DNA of 33,011 nt, taken from positions 1 to 33,011 of the forward strand of contig JAGQOY010000063.1 of assembly GCA_020427005.1 (NCBI GenBank). Reading direction: 5' to 3'. Below, in pieces: positions 16,607-25,120 of the stretch. The position numbers and the translations under genes are program-made. The notes under the pieces were generated by a model that was not told the origin of the DNA, made no database searches, and saw only the letters and a program-made list of their open reading frames with translations. Origin of the DNA: Planctomycetales bacterium. GTDB taxonomy: Bacteria; Planctomycetota; Planctomycetia; Pirellulales; Pirellulaceae. Within the stretch, counting starts at the first letter, position 1. Each line of letters begins with the position of its first letter.

Positions 16607-17151
16607 TACCTTCCTCCCGCATCATCTGTGGATTGTCTGGTGACTAATTGTTGCAGTGCATCGCGAATACCCAAGAGCGCGACGGTAGCCTCATCTCGAA
16701 GATTTGCTGGCCCCGGATCTTGCGCCGGCATGGCATGAGTCGAGGTTGACGCAGATCCTTTCGCACCACGCATGCGCGTATACAAAAAGTCCCTCAGTTG
16801 TTCGGCAGCGAGTATTCCCTCAATACACAATTCGGCTTGACTACTTCCCGAGGCCGTCTGCAGGCTGATTTTGGCCAATCCAAACCAGCGTTGCACGAAA
16901 TTGCGAGTCAGATGGATATCCTGAATGCGTCGGTATGTCAGGTAGACTTCTTTGCGGAACAGGATTCCCCAACGCATGGAGACGCCCGAGTCATCAATTT
17001 TGTAACGCAAGGTGATGTAACGAAAATAAAGAGCAAGCAGCGTGAAAGGAAACGCCGGTCCGGACATGAGGGCCACCAAAAAATAGTAACGCATCAGGAT
17101 AGGATCAGGCCGTTCAATCAGCTTTGGATCAATGGGTGGAGCGATACTCAT
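16606..17151 (-). CDS. Bacterial PH-domain (bPH2/DUF304) membrane protein, first of a pair
   Basis: 181 residues. Membrane segments lie near 22-45, followed by YKIDDSGVSMRWGILFRKEVYLTYRRIQDIHLTRN-type PH strands (about 50-85) and RWFGLAKISLQTA, the YdbS-like signature. The C-terminal 50 residues are low-complexity, rich in Ala, Ser and Thr, and probably flexible. It overlaps the next PH gene by one base (TAATG), so the two products likely form a complex as YdbS and YdbT are thought to. The start lies 117 bp from the divergent tsaD gene. Confidence 0.8.
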   Translation of the reverse strand: MSIAPPIDPKLIERPDPILMRYYFLVALMSGPAFPFTLLALYFRYITLRYKIDDSGVSMRWGILFRKEVYLTYRRIQDIHLTRNFVQRWFGLAKISLQTASGSSQAELCIEGILAAEQLRDFLYTRMRGAKGSASTSTHAMPAQDPGPANLRDEATVALLGIRDALQQLVTRQSTDDAGGR

Positions 17152-17268
17152 GTTCGTGACTTACCCCAGAATTTCATTCAAATGGAAGGCTCTCGCAGTA
17201 GACTGACGGACCATGGTACACTTTCTCTCTCGAAAAATCAGTCTTGCATTCTAAGGAAGTAGCTTTTC

Positions 17269-18297
17269 GTGTGTGTCTTGGCAATTGAAACCACGTGTGA
17301 CGAAACGGCCACGGCGATTATTGATCGTGACTTGCGAGTTCTTGCTTCAGCGGTGGCAAGCCAAGAGCGAGTGCATGACAGGTTTCGAGGGGTAGTACCT
17401 GAATTAGCCGCTCGAGCTCACTTAGAAAACATTGTGCCCATGGTTGAGAAGGTGCTTAGCGAGTCTGGGATTGAGCCTGTCGATGATCTGTCTGCTATTG
17501 CGGTGGCTACTGAGCCTGGGTTGCCCGGTTCACTGATTGTGGGGGTGGCTGCGGCGAAGGCGCTGTGTGTGGCTTGGAAAAAACCGTTGGTAGCGATCAA
17601 TCACGTTCAGGCTCACATTTACGCTTGCCAATTGGGGCGTAAAGAAAGCATTTTTCCATGTGTGGGCTTTGTCGTGAGCGGTGGTCACACGAACCTTTAC
17701 CACTGCCATAGCCCTCATCACTGGAAGTACCTGGGTGGGACGATCGATGACGCCGTGGGTGAAGCCTTTGATAAAGTAGCCGTCATGCTCGGTCAAACCT
17801 ATCCTGGAGGCCCTCAAATTAGTCGGTTAGCCTCTACAGGTAATGCACGTGCTTTCGACTTGCCTCGCCCTTTAGTTTCCGATCGCAGTACTTTGAATAT
17901 GAGTTTCTCTGGCTTAAAGACGGCCGTACGCTATCACCTTTTTGGGACCGGCAAGCAAGATTTTTCGGCGCATGTATTGAAGCCGCAACTAGCGGAAGAC
18001 ATGGCGGCCAGCTTTCAACAGGCTGCTGTCGACTGCCTAGTCAATAAAGCTAAGCTGGCCCTTGATATTACGGGGCTTAAGCGATTATGCATCGGGGGAG
18101 GCGTGGCAGTAAATACGCTGTTGCGGCAGCAAATGCAACAGGAGCTAGCTCAAGATTCATGCGACCTTCTCATCGCTCCTCCCGAACTCTGTACCGACAA
18201 CGCGGTGATGGGTGCAATTGCCTGGGAAAAGATAGCTCGGGGTGAGTATTCTCCGTTGACAGTTGACATTCAGCCCGGACTGCTTCGAGGTGCATAA
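17269..18297 (+). CDS. tsaD: tRNA N6-threonylcarbamoyladenosine transferase subunit TsaD
   Basis: 342 residues, normal length for TsaD (Kae1/Gcp). The N-terminus CVLAIETTCDETATAI (2-17) is the ASKHA phosphate-1 motif. The metal-binding pair is His112 and His116 in NHVQAHIYA; FVVSGGHTNLY and GGTIDDAVGEAFDKVA are standard, and the C-terminus has PELCTDNAVMGAIAW with the third metal ligand Asp. With TsaB, TsaE and TsaC it attaches threonylcarbamoyl to A37 of tRNAs reading ANN codons; those partners are not in this window. GTG start with AAGGAAGT about 8 nt upstream. A 7-bp hairpin directly follows the stop. Confidence 0.97.
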   Translation: MCVLAIETTCDETATAIIDRDLRVLASAVASQERVHDRFRGVVPELAARAHLENIVPMVEKVLSESGIEPVDDLSAIAVATEPGLPGSLIVGVAAAKALCVAWKKPLVAINHVQAHIYACQLGRKESIFPCVGFVVSGGHTNLYHCHSPHHWKYLGGTIDDAVGEAFDKVAVMLGQTYPGGPQISRLASTGNARAFDLPRPLVSDRSTLNMSFSGLKTAVRYHLFGTGKQDFSAHVLKPQLAEDMAASFQQAAVDCLVNKAKLALDITGLKRLCIGGGVAVNTLLRQQMQQELAQDSCDLLIAPPELCTDNAVMGAIAWEKIARGEYSPLTVDIQPGLLRGA

Positions 18298-18303
18298 TCG
18301 TCA

Positions 18304-18323
18304 TAGGCTGCGTTGTCAGCCTA
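18304..18323. terminator. Hairpin just after tsaD, possible terminator
   Basis: TAGGCTG (18304-18310) pairs perfectly with CAGCCTA (18317-18323) around a 6-nt loop, 7 nt past the tsaD stop. No T-run follows, so it may pause or protect the mRNA end rather than terminate intrinsically. Confidence 0.35.
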
Positions 18324-18509
18324 ACCGGATCAGTTCTTGTGCACTTGGCTCTGGCGCTAGTAATAAGTCTTACAAGCTTCTGTATTCGAAAACGTATGTT
18401 GATTTAGGGCGTCGATTCATCAACTTGGCAATGTACTGCATTTTTCGACAAGCTCGCCTTTGTAGAAATCTGCTGAAATGTTATTCGGCAACTTGTGCGA
18501 GGAGACCAC

Positions 18510-18839
18510 ATGAATTCAGAAGCGCTGGATTGTCGCCGCATCCACAACCGGTTGATGGTCAGGAATGTCGTCAAGGTTTTTCTTGCTGACGGTACAACTC
18601 TTCGCGCTTGGACTGATGACCTGTCTCCAGGTGGAGCCTGCTTGCTTACCGAGCACTCAATTGAGGATGAGCGCTTCCAGGCTCAGATATTCTTGGCAGG
18701 CGTCGAGACTCAAGTATTCGAATGTCAAGTCGTTCGCAAAGGTCGAGCAGTGCAGGAAACTTTCAATAATTTGGATGATATTGAAAGATACGTTTACGGT
18801 GTTCGTTTTCTGAGCGTGTCACAGTTGGCCGTCGAATAA
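18510..18839 (+). CDS. PilZ-domain protein, putative cyclic-di-GMP receptor
   Basis: 109 residues from ATG at 18510, which has GAGGAG 7 nt upstream; a GTG at 18495 is in frame but lies before the ribosome site. It is a single PilZ-like domain: RxxxR (Arg10 to Arg14 in RIHNR) and DxSxxG (Asp37-Leu-Ser39-Pro-Gly-Gly42), the two c-di-GMP-binding elements, are both intact. The rest is short beta strands with ECQVVRKGRAV and YGVRFLSVS typical of the barrel. No TM. Stand-alone PilZ proteins relay c-di-GMP levels to motility, exopolysaccharide or adhesion machinery. Partner unknown; it stands between tsaD and a convergent kinase gene. Confidence 0.75.
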   Translation: MNSEALDCRRIHNRLMVRNVVKVFLADGTTLRAWTDDLSPGGACLLTEHSIEDERFQAQIFLAGVETQVFECQVVRKGRAVQETFNNLDDIERYVYGVRFLSVSQLAVE

Positions 18840-18914
18840 CGACCTGGATCCCACGCCCATTGCCCGCCTACCAAGGACCGTTTTGCAATTAGCAGCGGCG
18901 AAATCACCCTTCTT

Positions 18915-19769
18915 CTAAGCGTAGGTTGCACGCTTGCGATTGTAGAAAAGCAGAGTTCTACGTCGTACTTTGGTAAGAGCACTCAGCATTTCATCTGCGT
19001 CTTTGTAACGGCGAGTTGGTCGGAGTTCTAAAGCTCTTCGTAGGACAGCAATTAGTTCCGGATGAGCCTTTCGTCGCAAATTGGAGGATCCCTTAAAGGG
19101 CCAGTCAAAAGGCCATTCTGGAAGATGTCCAGTGAACATGCGGAAAATGATTAGCCCAAGCGAAAATACATCGCTTTTCATGCTTGGGCGTCCCATCGCC
19201 TGCTCAGGAGCCATGTAGCCAACGGTCCCGGAACCCGAGCCATCAATGGTCTTTTGAGCTACTCGGGCGATGCCGAAATCTGCTAACTGAAGGCGACCAT
19301 CCGGCAAAAGAATGAAGTTCTCAGGTTTGATATCGCAGTGAATGATATTCATCCGATGCGCATAGGCAACCGCGGAAACCATTTGGATCGCTAACTCTAG
19401 GGCGCTCTCAAATGCAATTCTCTTCCTGAGGCGGTCGGAAAGCGTTTTCTCACCTAACTTGGATGCAATTACAAACCGGCCTTCAATAAAACTGGCGTCT
19501 TTGAGAGGTAGGATGTTTGGGTGGTCAAGCTTGGCAACCATCCGCGCCTCGCGTTGAAACATGTCGAGCATACTCGGTGTTACAACATTTTGGTGCGGCA
19601 TTTTGAGCGCTACTCGGACTCCCTCAATGGTGTCCATGGCCTGATAGACGTCGGCAAAGCCACCTTGGGCCAGTCGACGCTCAATTCGATACTTTCCGAG
19701 ACGAGTTCGAGCCCGTAGGGGGTCCGATTCAGAACGCCTTTTCGCCATTTCCCAATTCTGTGCAATCAT
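18915..19769 (-). CDS. Small Hanks-type Ser/Thr protein kinase with HCD catalytic loop
   Basis: 284 residues, essentially one kinase domain. The Gly-rich loop AQGGFADVY is at 34-42, the ATP lysine is Lys56 in VALKMPH, and the alphaC Glu is Glu74 in QREARM. Catalytic loop IIHCDIKPEN spans 142-151 with Asp146 and Asn151, then DFG at 164-166, GTVGYMAPEQ and the subdomain XI Arg in RPTRRY. The HRD arginine is Cys145, making it a non-RD kinase that may not need activation-loop phosphorylation. There is no TM or sensor domain, unlike most PknB-type planctomycete kinases, so it is cytosolic. M8 is an alternative start. Substrate unknown; the convergent PilZ gene is a neighbour but no link is shown. 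Confidence 0.9.
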   Translation of the reverse strand: MIAQNWEMAKRRSESDPLRARTRLGKYRIERRLAQGGFADVYQAMDTIEGVRVALKMPHQNVVTPSMLDMFQREARMVAKLDHPNILPLKDASFIEGRFVIASKLGEKTLSDRLRKRIAFESALELAIQMVSAVAYAHRMNIIHCDIKPENFILLPDGRLQLADFGIARVAQKTIDGSGSGTVGYMAPEQAMGRPSMKSDVFSLGLIIFRMFTGHLPEWPFDWPFKGSSNLRRKAHPELIAVLRRALELRPTRRYKDADEMLSALTKVRRRTLLFYNRKRATYA

Positions 19770-20346
19770 CGCGGTGGAAATTCTGTTTAATTTGCGTTCA
19801 CTGGCCAGTCCATGCGTTCGATGATCATCCCACCACGGCTTGGCCTAGCTGTTTTTTCGAACTTTCAGTTCTTCAGACAGCAGAGGTTTGGATGGAGAGT
19901 ATCGAAGATGGACTTATTAAGACGCGTGAACCTAATCAAGGATAGCGTACGCTGCACAAAATACGAACTACATTTTGCCTAACCCGAAAATACTTTTCCA
20001 CAATCCATCTTCAATTCAACAATTGCAAGGTCGCAATGTTCTTGAACATCAGCATCAACTGTGAGATGCTAGATCAAGTTGCCAAATTCAGGTAGATGGG
20101 AAGGTACTTGCACTACTGCTAGGTTGGCTCTATCGGCAATCATTCTTCCAAGGATAAGTCGAATTACGATCCTTCCGACAAAGCAGTAGGGTAAACGGAA
20201 TTTTGGCGTTTTTCATCGAAGAATCCTAAATTTGAATGAGATGCCCCTGGGGGAGTTGCTCGCGAGTGTTTCCGGGAGCAAAAAATGATATGCACGTCGT
20301 CCGGTGGCTCTCAAATACTTATCCGTAGATCAAAGGGCAATGGTTT
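19770..20346. other. 577-bp divergent intergenic region, nothing recognised
   Basis: This is the longest gap in the window, between kinase (-) and creatininase-family gene (+). Short frames look random. A small ATTGC/GCAAT hairpin near 20023 is the only paired element noticed. No tRNA, repeat or clear promoter box is seen. Confidence 0.35.
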
Positions 20347-21153
20347 ATGACGGCTGGCGTTTCCAAGTGGAGGTTAGAAGAACTGACTTTGCATGATGTG
20401 CGCGAACTCAATTGGCAAGTAATCGTTTTGCCGTTGGGTGCGACCGAACCGCACAATCTGCACCTACCCTATGGAACTGACTCAATCGAAGCCGGACAGC
20501 TCGCTGATCGTTGTGCTGCTAGGGCCTGGCAGATGGGTGGTCGAGTCGGCGTTTTGCCGACGCTGCCATTCGGAACAGAATCGAACCTGAGCCAGTTTCC
20601 GCTGGCCATCGACATCCGGCCAACGACACTCTTTGCTGTCCTCGGTGACGTGGTTCGAACGGTTGAAAAGAGTGGAATTAATAAGCTTTTGCTTTTCAAT
20701 AGTCATGGGGGAAACGATCTTAAGCCTTTTCTTCGAGAGATCTACGGCCAGACTTCGGTGCACGTTTTTCTTTGTAACTGGTACCACATGGTTCGAGATC
20801 GTGCTCAAGAGATTTGCCAGCATCAGGATGATCATGCCGGGGAAATGGAGACCAGCCTGATACTTCGTTATGCCCCTCAATTGGTGCGTCGAGACAGCGC
20901 TGGCAAGCTTGCTGCCGACGAAGGTAAAACTCGCCCGCTGAGATTTGAAGCGTTGCGCGAAGGGTGGGTCGCCTTATCTCGTCCATGGCATTTGCTAACT
21001 ACAAATTCCGGTTCTGGATATCCGCACTCGGCCGACGCAGAAAAAGGAGTATTACTTGAACAAGTTGTGGTTGACCGGGTGGGGCCCTTTCTAGCTGAAC
21101 TCTCGAAGGCTGATGTTGCGGAGCCCTTCCCTTTCGTAGAGTTTTCGGATTAA
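20347..21153 (+). CDS. Creatininase-family metal-dependent amidohydrolase
   Basis: 268 residues, usual length. The metal site is recognisable: Glu34, His36, His39 and Asp45 in GATEPHNLHLPYGTD, His120 in FNSHGGND and Glu166 in DHAGEMETS. The canonical first motif is GSxEQHGPHLPLxTD, so Gln is replaced by Pro and GP by NL, which may alter substrate. Family members hydrolyse creatinine, formamides of nucleotide or flavin precursors, or trim mycofactocin peptides (MftE). No creatine, riboflavin or mycofactocin genes are nearby. Soluble, no signal peptide. ATG has AAAGGGC about 10 nt upstream. A small membrane-protein gene follows after 17 nt and is likely co-transcribed. Confidence 0.85.
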   Translation: MTAGVSKWRLEELTLHDVRELNWQVIVLPLGATEPHNLHLPYGTDSIEAGQLADRCAARAWQMGGRVGVLPTLPFGTESNLSQFPLAIDIRPTTLFAVLGDVVRTVEKSGINKLLLFNSHGGNDLKPFLREIYGQTSVHVFLCNWYHMVRDRAQEICQHQDDHAGEMETSLILRYAPQLVRRDSAGKLAADEGKTRPLRFEALREGWVALSRPWHLLTTNSGSGYPHSADAEKGVLLEQVVVDRVGPFLAELSKADVAEPFPFVEFSD

Positions 21154-21170
21154 CCCTGTAGGCTCAAAAT

Positions 21171-21686
21171 ATGACGACCAACGAAGGGGAAACGTGTTCC
21201 ATTTCACCTGGACCCGATAAATGCCGAAGAATATACGAGCGGCCCGAGTTTAATGCTGCCTTTTGGAGCTTGGCAAGTATTCTCCTCATCGCCTGGGCGG
21301 TATTAGCTTGGTATGGAGATGTCGGAGGACGGATTATCTGGGGAATCATTGCGCTGACATTGTTGTTTGGCTGCAAAAAAACGCGGCGCAGTGTGAGTTG
21401 GAACGTACCGGCAATGTACCTTCCCTACGTTGGGCTATGGAATCTCAATGGTGCCACCGATCTCGAAGGCACGACTTGGTTCAGTTGGTGGCCACGATTG
21501 CCAGTCTATGCATTCGCAGAAGTAGCCACAAACTATTGGCTTCAGGTCGGACTGGCAGTAGCTTGTTTTTTTGCAGTCATCGTTGCTGGTAGGCCCAGCG
21601 ATCGGGCGGCAAAATCGTCGGCAGGAGTTGTGCTAGTTTTATCGCTGGCCAACGCATGGTTTATTTCACAATCCATAGTTCGGTAA
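21171..21686 (+). CDS. Small four-TM membrane protein of unknown function
   Basis: 171 residues. A 28-residue hydrophilic N-terminus is followed by membrane segments near 31-48, 53-67, 124-141 and 150-167. Between them lies an aromatic-rich stretch (YVGLWNLNGATD, TTWFSWWPRLPVYAF). It belongs to no family I recognise. It starts 17 nt after the creatininase-family gene, so the two are probably transcribed together. It ends 14 nt before the convergent gamma-carbonic-anhydrase-like gene. The open frame, TM periodicity and position make it a real gene, but nothing shows what it does. Confidence 0.6.
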   Translation: MTTNEGETCSISPGPDKCRRIYERPEFNAAFWSLASILLIAWAVLAWYGDVGGRIIWGIIALTLLFGCKKTRRSVSWNVPAMYLPYVGLWNLNGATDLEGTTWFSWWPRLPVYAFAEVATNYWLQVGLAVACFFAVIVAGRPSDRAAKSSAGVVLVLSLANAWFISQSIVR

Positions 21687-21700
21687 ACGCTGTTGCATTT

Positions 21701-22276
21701 CTAGGAATTGGTCTCCATACCATTGTTGTCCGATCCAGGTCTGAAATTAGTCGAGTAATTGGCGGAATCGAACACCTTGGCATATTGCCGGCTTGCCGCC
21801 ACGTAATGCTCAGTACCTCGCCGTATACGTTCAAAATCCTCGTCTGTAACTTCGCGCAAGATTCTGGCGGGAGTGCCAACGACTAAGGATCGAGGCGGAA
21901 TCATTTTTCCTTCAGCCACAAGCGCACCGGCGCCCACAATACTGCCAGCGCCAATCACCGCACCGTTCAGAATCACGGCTCGAATGCCGACTAGGCAGTC
22001 GTCCTGTACTGTGGCCCCATGCACGATAGCGCCATGTCCGACCGTCACCCGGTTGCCAATCGAGCAAGGCATACCGGGGTCGGCATGCAGACAGCACAGA
22101 TCCTGAATGTTGGTATCATCTCCAATGTGTATGGTCTCAATATCCCCACGTATAACCGTGCCGAACCAAACGCTGCTCCGACTGCCAATATGGACTTTCC
22201 CCAGAACGAAAGCCGTGGGCGCCAACCAAGCATCGGCGGAAATCAAGTCAGGGCGACACTGCGTATCTAATTCCAT
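21701..22276 (-). CDS. Gamma carbonic anhydrase-like hexapeptide-repeat protein
   Basis: 191 residues. A left-handed beta-helix is built of hexapeptide repeats (IGSRSSVWFGTVIRGD, then IGDDTNIQD, IGNRVTVGHGAIVHG, VGIRAVILNGAVIG). The three zinc ligands of the family are present as His64, His81 and His86, and Arg43-Asp45 in VIRGD is also conserved. A C-terminal helix mediates the trimer. Homologues such as YrdA and CaiE-like proteins often lack measured anhydrase activity, so the exact role is open. Cytosolic. The C-terminal tail of about 25 residues after the helix is Asn/Ser-rich and not conserved-looking. Confidence 0.85.
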   Translation of the reverse strand: MELDTQCRPDLISADAWLAPTAFVLGKVHIGSRSSVWFGTVIRGDIETIHIGDDTNIQDLCCLHADPGMPCSIGNRVTVGHGAIVHGATVQDDCLVGIRAVILNGAVIGAGSIVGAGALVAEGKMIPPRSLVVGTPARILREVTDEDFERIRRGTEHYVAASRQYAKVFDSANYSTNFRPGSDNNGMETNS

Positions 22277-22459
22277 GGGATATAGCCTCGAAACGATGTG
22301 AGCGGTTCAATAAGGTTATAAGCGTAATGGAATTCATGCGTGGTGTCATCTCGCAGGCGCCCTGCCAAGGTCCTGGGCCAGAGGGTATTCACTCCAGCCT
22401 GGCGGAGTATACTGTTGGCCCATACGGCAAGACGACAAATTGTGGAGTTAGCTGCAAAC

Positions 22460-23107
22460 ATGAATGACAAGGTTGAGCACGAACTACTGGATGCGTTGCG
22501 ATGGCGATACGCAGTCAAGAAGTTTGATAGTCATAGGCGAATCCCGGATGATACGTGGGAAATCATAGAACAATCCCTCGTACTGACTCCTAGTAGTTAT
22601 GGTCTGCAGCCTTGGCGATTTGTAGTTGTGGTGGACGATGAGGTAAAAGCCAATCTCAAAGCTGTCTCATGGAACCAACCTCAACCAGCTGAGTGCTCCC
22701 ATTTGGTAGTGATGGCAGCCAGAAGGAATGTGACAGCAGATTACGTGGATCAGCACATGGATAATCTTTGTCGAACCAGAGAGCTGCCTTCAGGAGCAAT
22801 GGAAGGGTACCGACGCGTGCTAGTAGGCACGGTGGAAAAGCTAACGCCTGAACAACAATTGAATTGGAATAGTCGTCAGGTCTACATTGCGCTTGGACAA
22901 CTAATGCTAACGGCGTCGCTGCTTGGTGTGGATGCATGTCCCATGGAAGGCATTGATACTTCTCAGTACGATTCTATTTTGGGACTAGCCCAAACGGATT
23001 ACGCAACGGTAGTTGCATGTGCCCTTGGGTATCGACACGCTGACGATAAACAAGCTGAAGCCGCCAAAGTGAGATTTGGCAAGCATGCGTTGATTCATAG
23101 GATCTGA
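22460..23107 (+). CDS. Nitroreductase-family NAD(P)H-dependent flavin oxidoreductase
   Basis: 215 residues from ATG at 22460, GGAG 12 nt upstream; an in-frame ATG at 22340 would add 40 residues without family resemblance. LLDALRWRYAVKKFD near the start is the FMN-phosphate-binding element (RxSxR-like, here RWRYAVKKF). SSYGLQPWRFVVV is the classic SxGxQPW FMN motif, and ALGQLMLTASLLGVDACPMEGID marks the later flavin site. Members are FMN homodimers of the NfsB/DrgA type reducing quinones or nitro compounds. The physiological substrate is not known from sequence. It stands alone, 180 bp before the peroxiredoxin gene; both are redox-protective. Confidence 0.85.
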   Translation: MNDKVEHELLDALRWRYAVKKFDSHRRIPDDTWEIIEQSLVLTPSSYGLQPWRFVVVVDDEVKANLKAVSWNQPQPAECSHLVVMAARRNVTADYVDQHMDNLCRTRELPSGAMEGYRRVLVGTVEKLTPEQQLNWNSRQVYIALGQLMLTASLLGVDACPMEGIDTSQYDSILGLAQTDYATVVACALGYRHADDKQAEAAKVRFGKHALIHRI

Positions 23108-23287
23108 AGGCAGGTCAAGCGTCCTTGTAGGAAGTCAACTGAGGATTTCTGGGGATTGCACTATGCAGAAAAATCATGACAAGTATGCGTCTTGCGACGC
23201 TCGTTGACAATCTTCCGACTTGTTATGCTGAAGTAGTCAAGGCACATAGATTTGCAGATTTAAACCCTTTTTTGAAAGGATCCCACA

Positions 23288-23881
23288 ATGAGCGTATTAG
23301 TAACTAAGCCTGCACCGGAATTTAAGGCTCAAGCCGTGATGCCGGACGGAAGCTTTCAACAGATTAGCTTGTCCGATTACAAGGGAAAGTATGTATTGTT
23401 GTTCTTCTATCCGCTTGATTTTACATTTGTTTGCCCCACAGAGATTATTGCCTTTTCGGATCGAGCCGATGAATTTTCGCAGCTTGGCGTACAAATCGTG
23501 GGAGTGAGCGTTGATAGTCATTTCAGCCATTTGGCTTGGCGCAATACGTCACGCGATCAAGGGGGAATTGGACAGGTCACATATCCTCTTGTGGCAGATT
23601 TGAGCAAGCAGATTGCGCGAGACTACGATGTCTTAACTGGCGACACTGTGGCGCTGCGGGGATTGTTTTTGATCGATAAATCCGGCGTAGTTCGTCATCA
23701 AGTCGTGAATGATCTACCTTTGGGACGTAGCGTCGACGAAGCTCTACGCATGGTTCAGGCATTGCAATATTTTGAGAAAAATGGCGAGGTCTGCCCAGCG
23801 AACTGGAAAGAAGGGGCTAGAACCATTAAACCTACCGTCAACGATAGCAAATCTTTTTTTGCTGCCGAGTATAAATCATAG
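23288..23881 (+). CDS. Typical 2-Cys peroxiredoxin (AhpC/Tsa)
   Basis: 197 residues. Peroxidatic Cys49 lies in DFTFVCPTE (44-52), with Thr46 and the distal Arg in RGLF; resolving Cys169 lies in GEVCPANW. It is therefore an AhpC/Prx1-type enzyme reducing H2O2 and organic peroxides with thioredoxin or AhpF; neither partner is adjacent. GGIG at 92-95 replaces the GGLG of sensitive eukaryotic forms, and the C-terminus ends SFFAAEYKS rather than a clear YF helix, so sensitivity to overoxidation cannot be judged. Ribosome site AAAGGA 8 nt before ATG. Cytosolic. Confidence 0.95.
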   Translation: MSVLVTKPAPEFKAQAVMPDGSFQQISLSDYKGKYVLLFFYPLDFTFVCPTEIIAFSDRADEFSQLGVQIVGVSVDSHFSHLAWRNTSRDQGGIGQVTYPLVADLSKQIARDYDVLTGDTVALRGLFLIDKSGVVRHQVVNDLPLGRSVDEALRMVQALQYFEKNGEVCPANWKEGARTIKPTVNDSKSFFAAEYKS

Positions 23882-24024
23882 TGTCGAGTAGCAGCGACCT
23901 CAGTGTTGTCGTTGTTGGCGTAGGATAACTAGATTCGTAAACTAACACGCAGTTGTTCAATTGGGCGACTGCGTGCGTCTCGTTGTACGGCTAAGTGCTT
24001 GGTAGTCCTAATGGGAGCAAAAAC

Positions 24025-25119
24025 ATGCCAACGACCACCTTGGTGCGAATTTGGGTCATGGGCGGTCTATTATGTGGTTCTGCTCTGGGGCAGGATATTT
24101 TGCTGCCGAGGAGTAGTCCTGAAGCTCAGGGCGTTTCTTCAGAGCAACTTTTATCTTTTGTGGAAACTGCGAACGATAGGGTCAAGGCGATTCATTCGTT
24201 TATGGTCTTGAGGCATGGCAATGTGGTTGCCGAGGGGTGGTGGTCGCCTGAGGCTGCTGACAAACCTCACGTACTGTGGTCTCTCAGCAAGAGCTTTACT
24301 TCCACGGCCGTTGGTTTAGCCGTCGAAGAGGGTAAATTCAGTATCGACGATCCTGTGATTGGGTTTTTTCCGGCCGAAGCCCCACCGGAGCCGACAGACA
24401 ATCTGAAAGCCATGCGAGTTCGAGATTTGTTAACGATGTCTACGGGGCATGACTCTCAGCCTCAGCTCGGAACTGATGGCAATTGGGTCCAGAAATTTCT
24501 GGCCCATCCGGTTCCAAATCAACCAGGAACGAAATTTCTCTACAACACTCCAGCGACTTATATGCAGTCGGCAATAGTTCAGCAAACTACTGGACAACGA
24601 GTGGTTGATTATTTGCAGTCAAGACTTTTTGGGCCGTTGGGTATTGGTGCTCCACGTTGGGACTCGAGCCCGCAAGACGTATCGCTTGGCGGATATGGGC
24701 TCTATTTGTGTACCGAAGACATTGCCAAGTTTGGTCAGCTATATCTGCAGCAGGGCGTATGGGATGGGCGGCAGTTGATTCCCAGAGATTGGGTGCGTTT
24801 GGCTACCGCTAAGCAGGTAAGTAATCAAGATGCTCCTAGCGGCCGAAATCCGGATTGGCGACAAGGGTACGGTTTTCAGTTTTGGCGGTGTCGAAACGAC
24901 GCCTATCGCGGTGACGGAAAGGACGGTCAGTTCTGTGTCGTCATTCCTGAGCAAGATGCGGTGGTTGTCATGACGGCCTTGACCGCCGATCTGCAAGGGC
25001 AATTAGAATTGGTGTGGACTCATATTCTGCCTGCATTTCATGAAGAACCCTTGCCCGAAAATCCAGAACAGCTGAACCGCTTGCGCAAACGTTGTGCTGA
25101 GCTGGTGGTTAAACCCTAG
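24025..25119 (+). CDS. Secreted beta-lactamase-fold serine hydrolase
   Basis: 364 residues from ATG at 24025 (GGGAG 8 nt upstream); GTG at 23995 is in frame but poorly placed. A signal peptide (residues 1-22, cut near ALG) is followed by a class C/EstB-like domain. The SxxK nucleophile motif is Ser86-Leu-Ser-Lys89 in LWSLSKSFTST, YNT in KFLYNTPATYM is the YxN-type second motif, and GKDGQ near the C-terminus stands for the KTG/HxG box. The family includes esterases, 6-aminohexanoate-dimer hydrolases and D-aminopeptidases as well as beta-lactamases. Antibiotic resistance should not be assumed. Periplasmic; substrate unknown. Confidence 0.85.
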   Translation: MPTTTLVRIWVMGGLLCGSALGQDILLPRSSPEAQGVSSEQLLSFVETANDRVKAIHSFMVLRHGNVVAEGWWSPEAADKPHVLWSLSKSFTSTAVGLAVEEGKFSIDDPVIGFFPAEAPPEPTDNLKAMRVRDLLTMSTGHDSQPQLGTDGNWVQKFLAHPVPNQPGTKFLYNTPATYMQSAIVQQTTGQRVVDYLQSRLFGPLGIGAPRWDSSPQDVSLGGYGLYLCTEDIAKFGQLYLQQGVWDGRQLIPRDWVRLATAKQVSNQDAPSGRNPDWRQGYGFQFWRCRNDAYRGDGKDGQFCVVIPEQDAVVVMTALTADLQGQLELVWTHILPAFHEEPLPENPEQLNRLRKRCAELVVKP

Positions 25120-25120
25120 C

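Noticed and set aside
22340..22459. Forty-residue N-terminal extension of the nitroreductase
   Set aside because: No family resemblance, and a better-placed ATG at 22460 starts just before the conserved FMN region.
23204..23229. TTGACA and TATGCT boxes before the peroxiredoxin gene
   Set aside because: The spacer is only 14 bp, too short for a usual sigma-70 promoter.
24025..25119. Reading the serine hydrolase as an antibiotic resistance beta-lactamase
   Set aside because: The fold and SxxK motif fit many esterases and peptidases; no resistance context is present and the motifs fit EstB-like hydrolases better.
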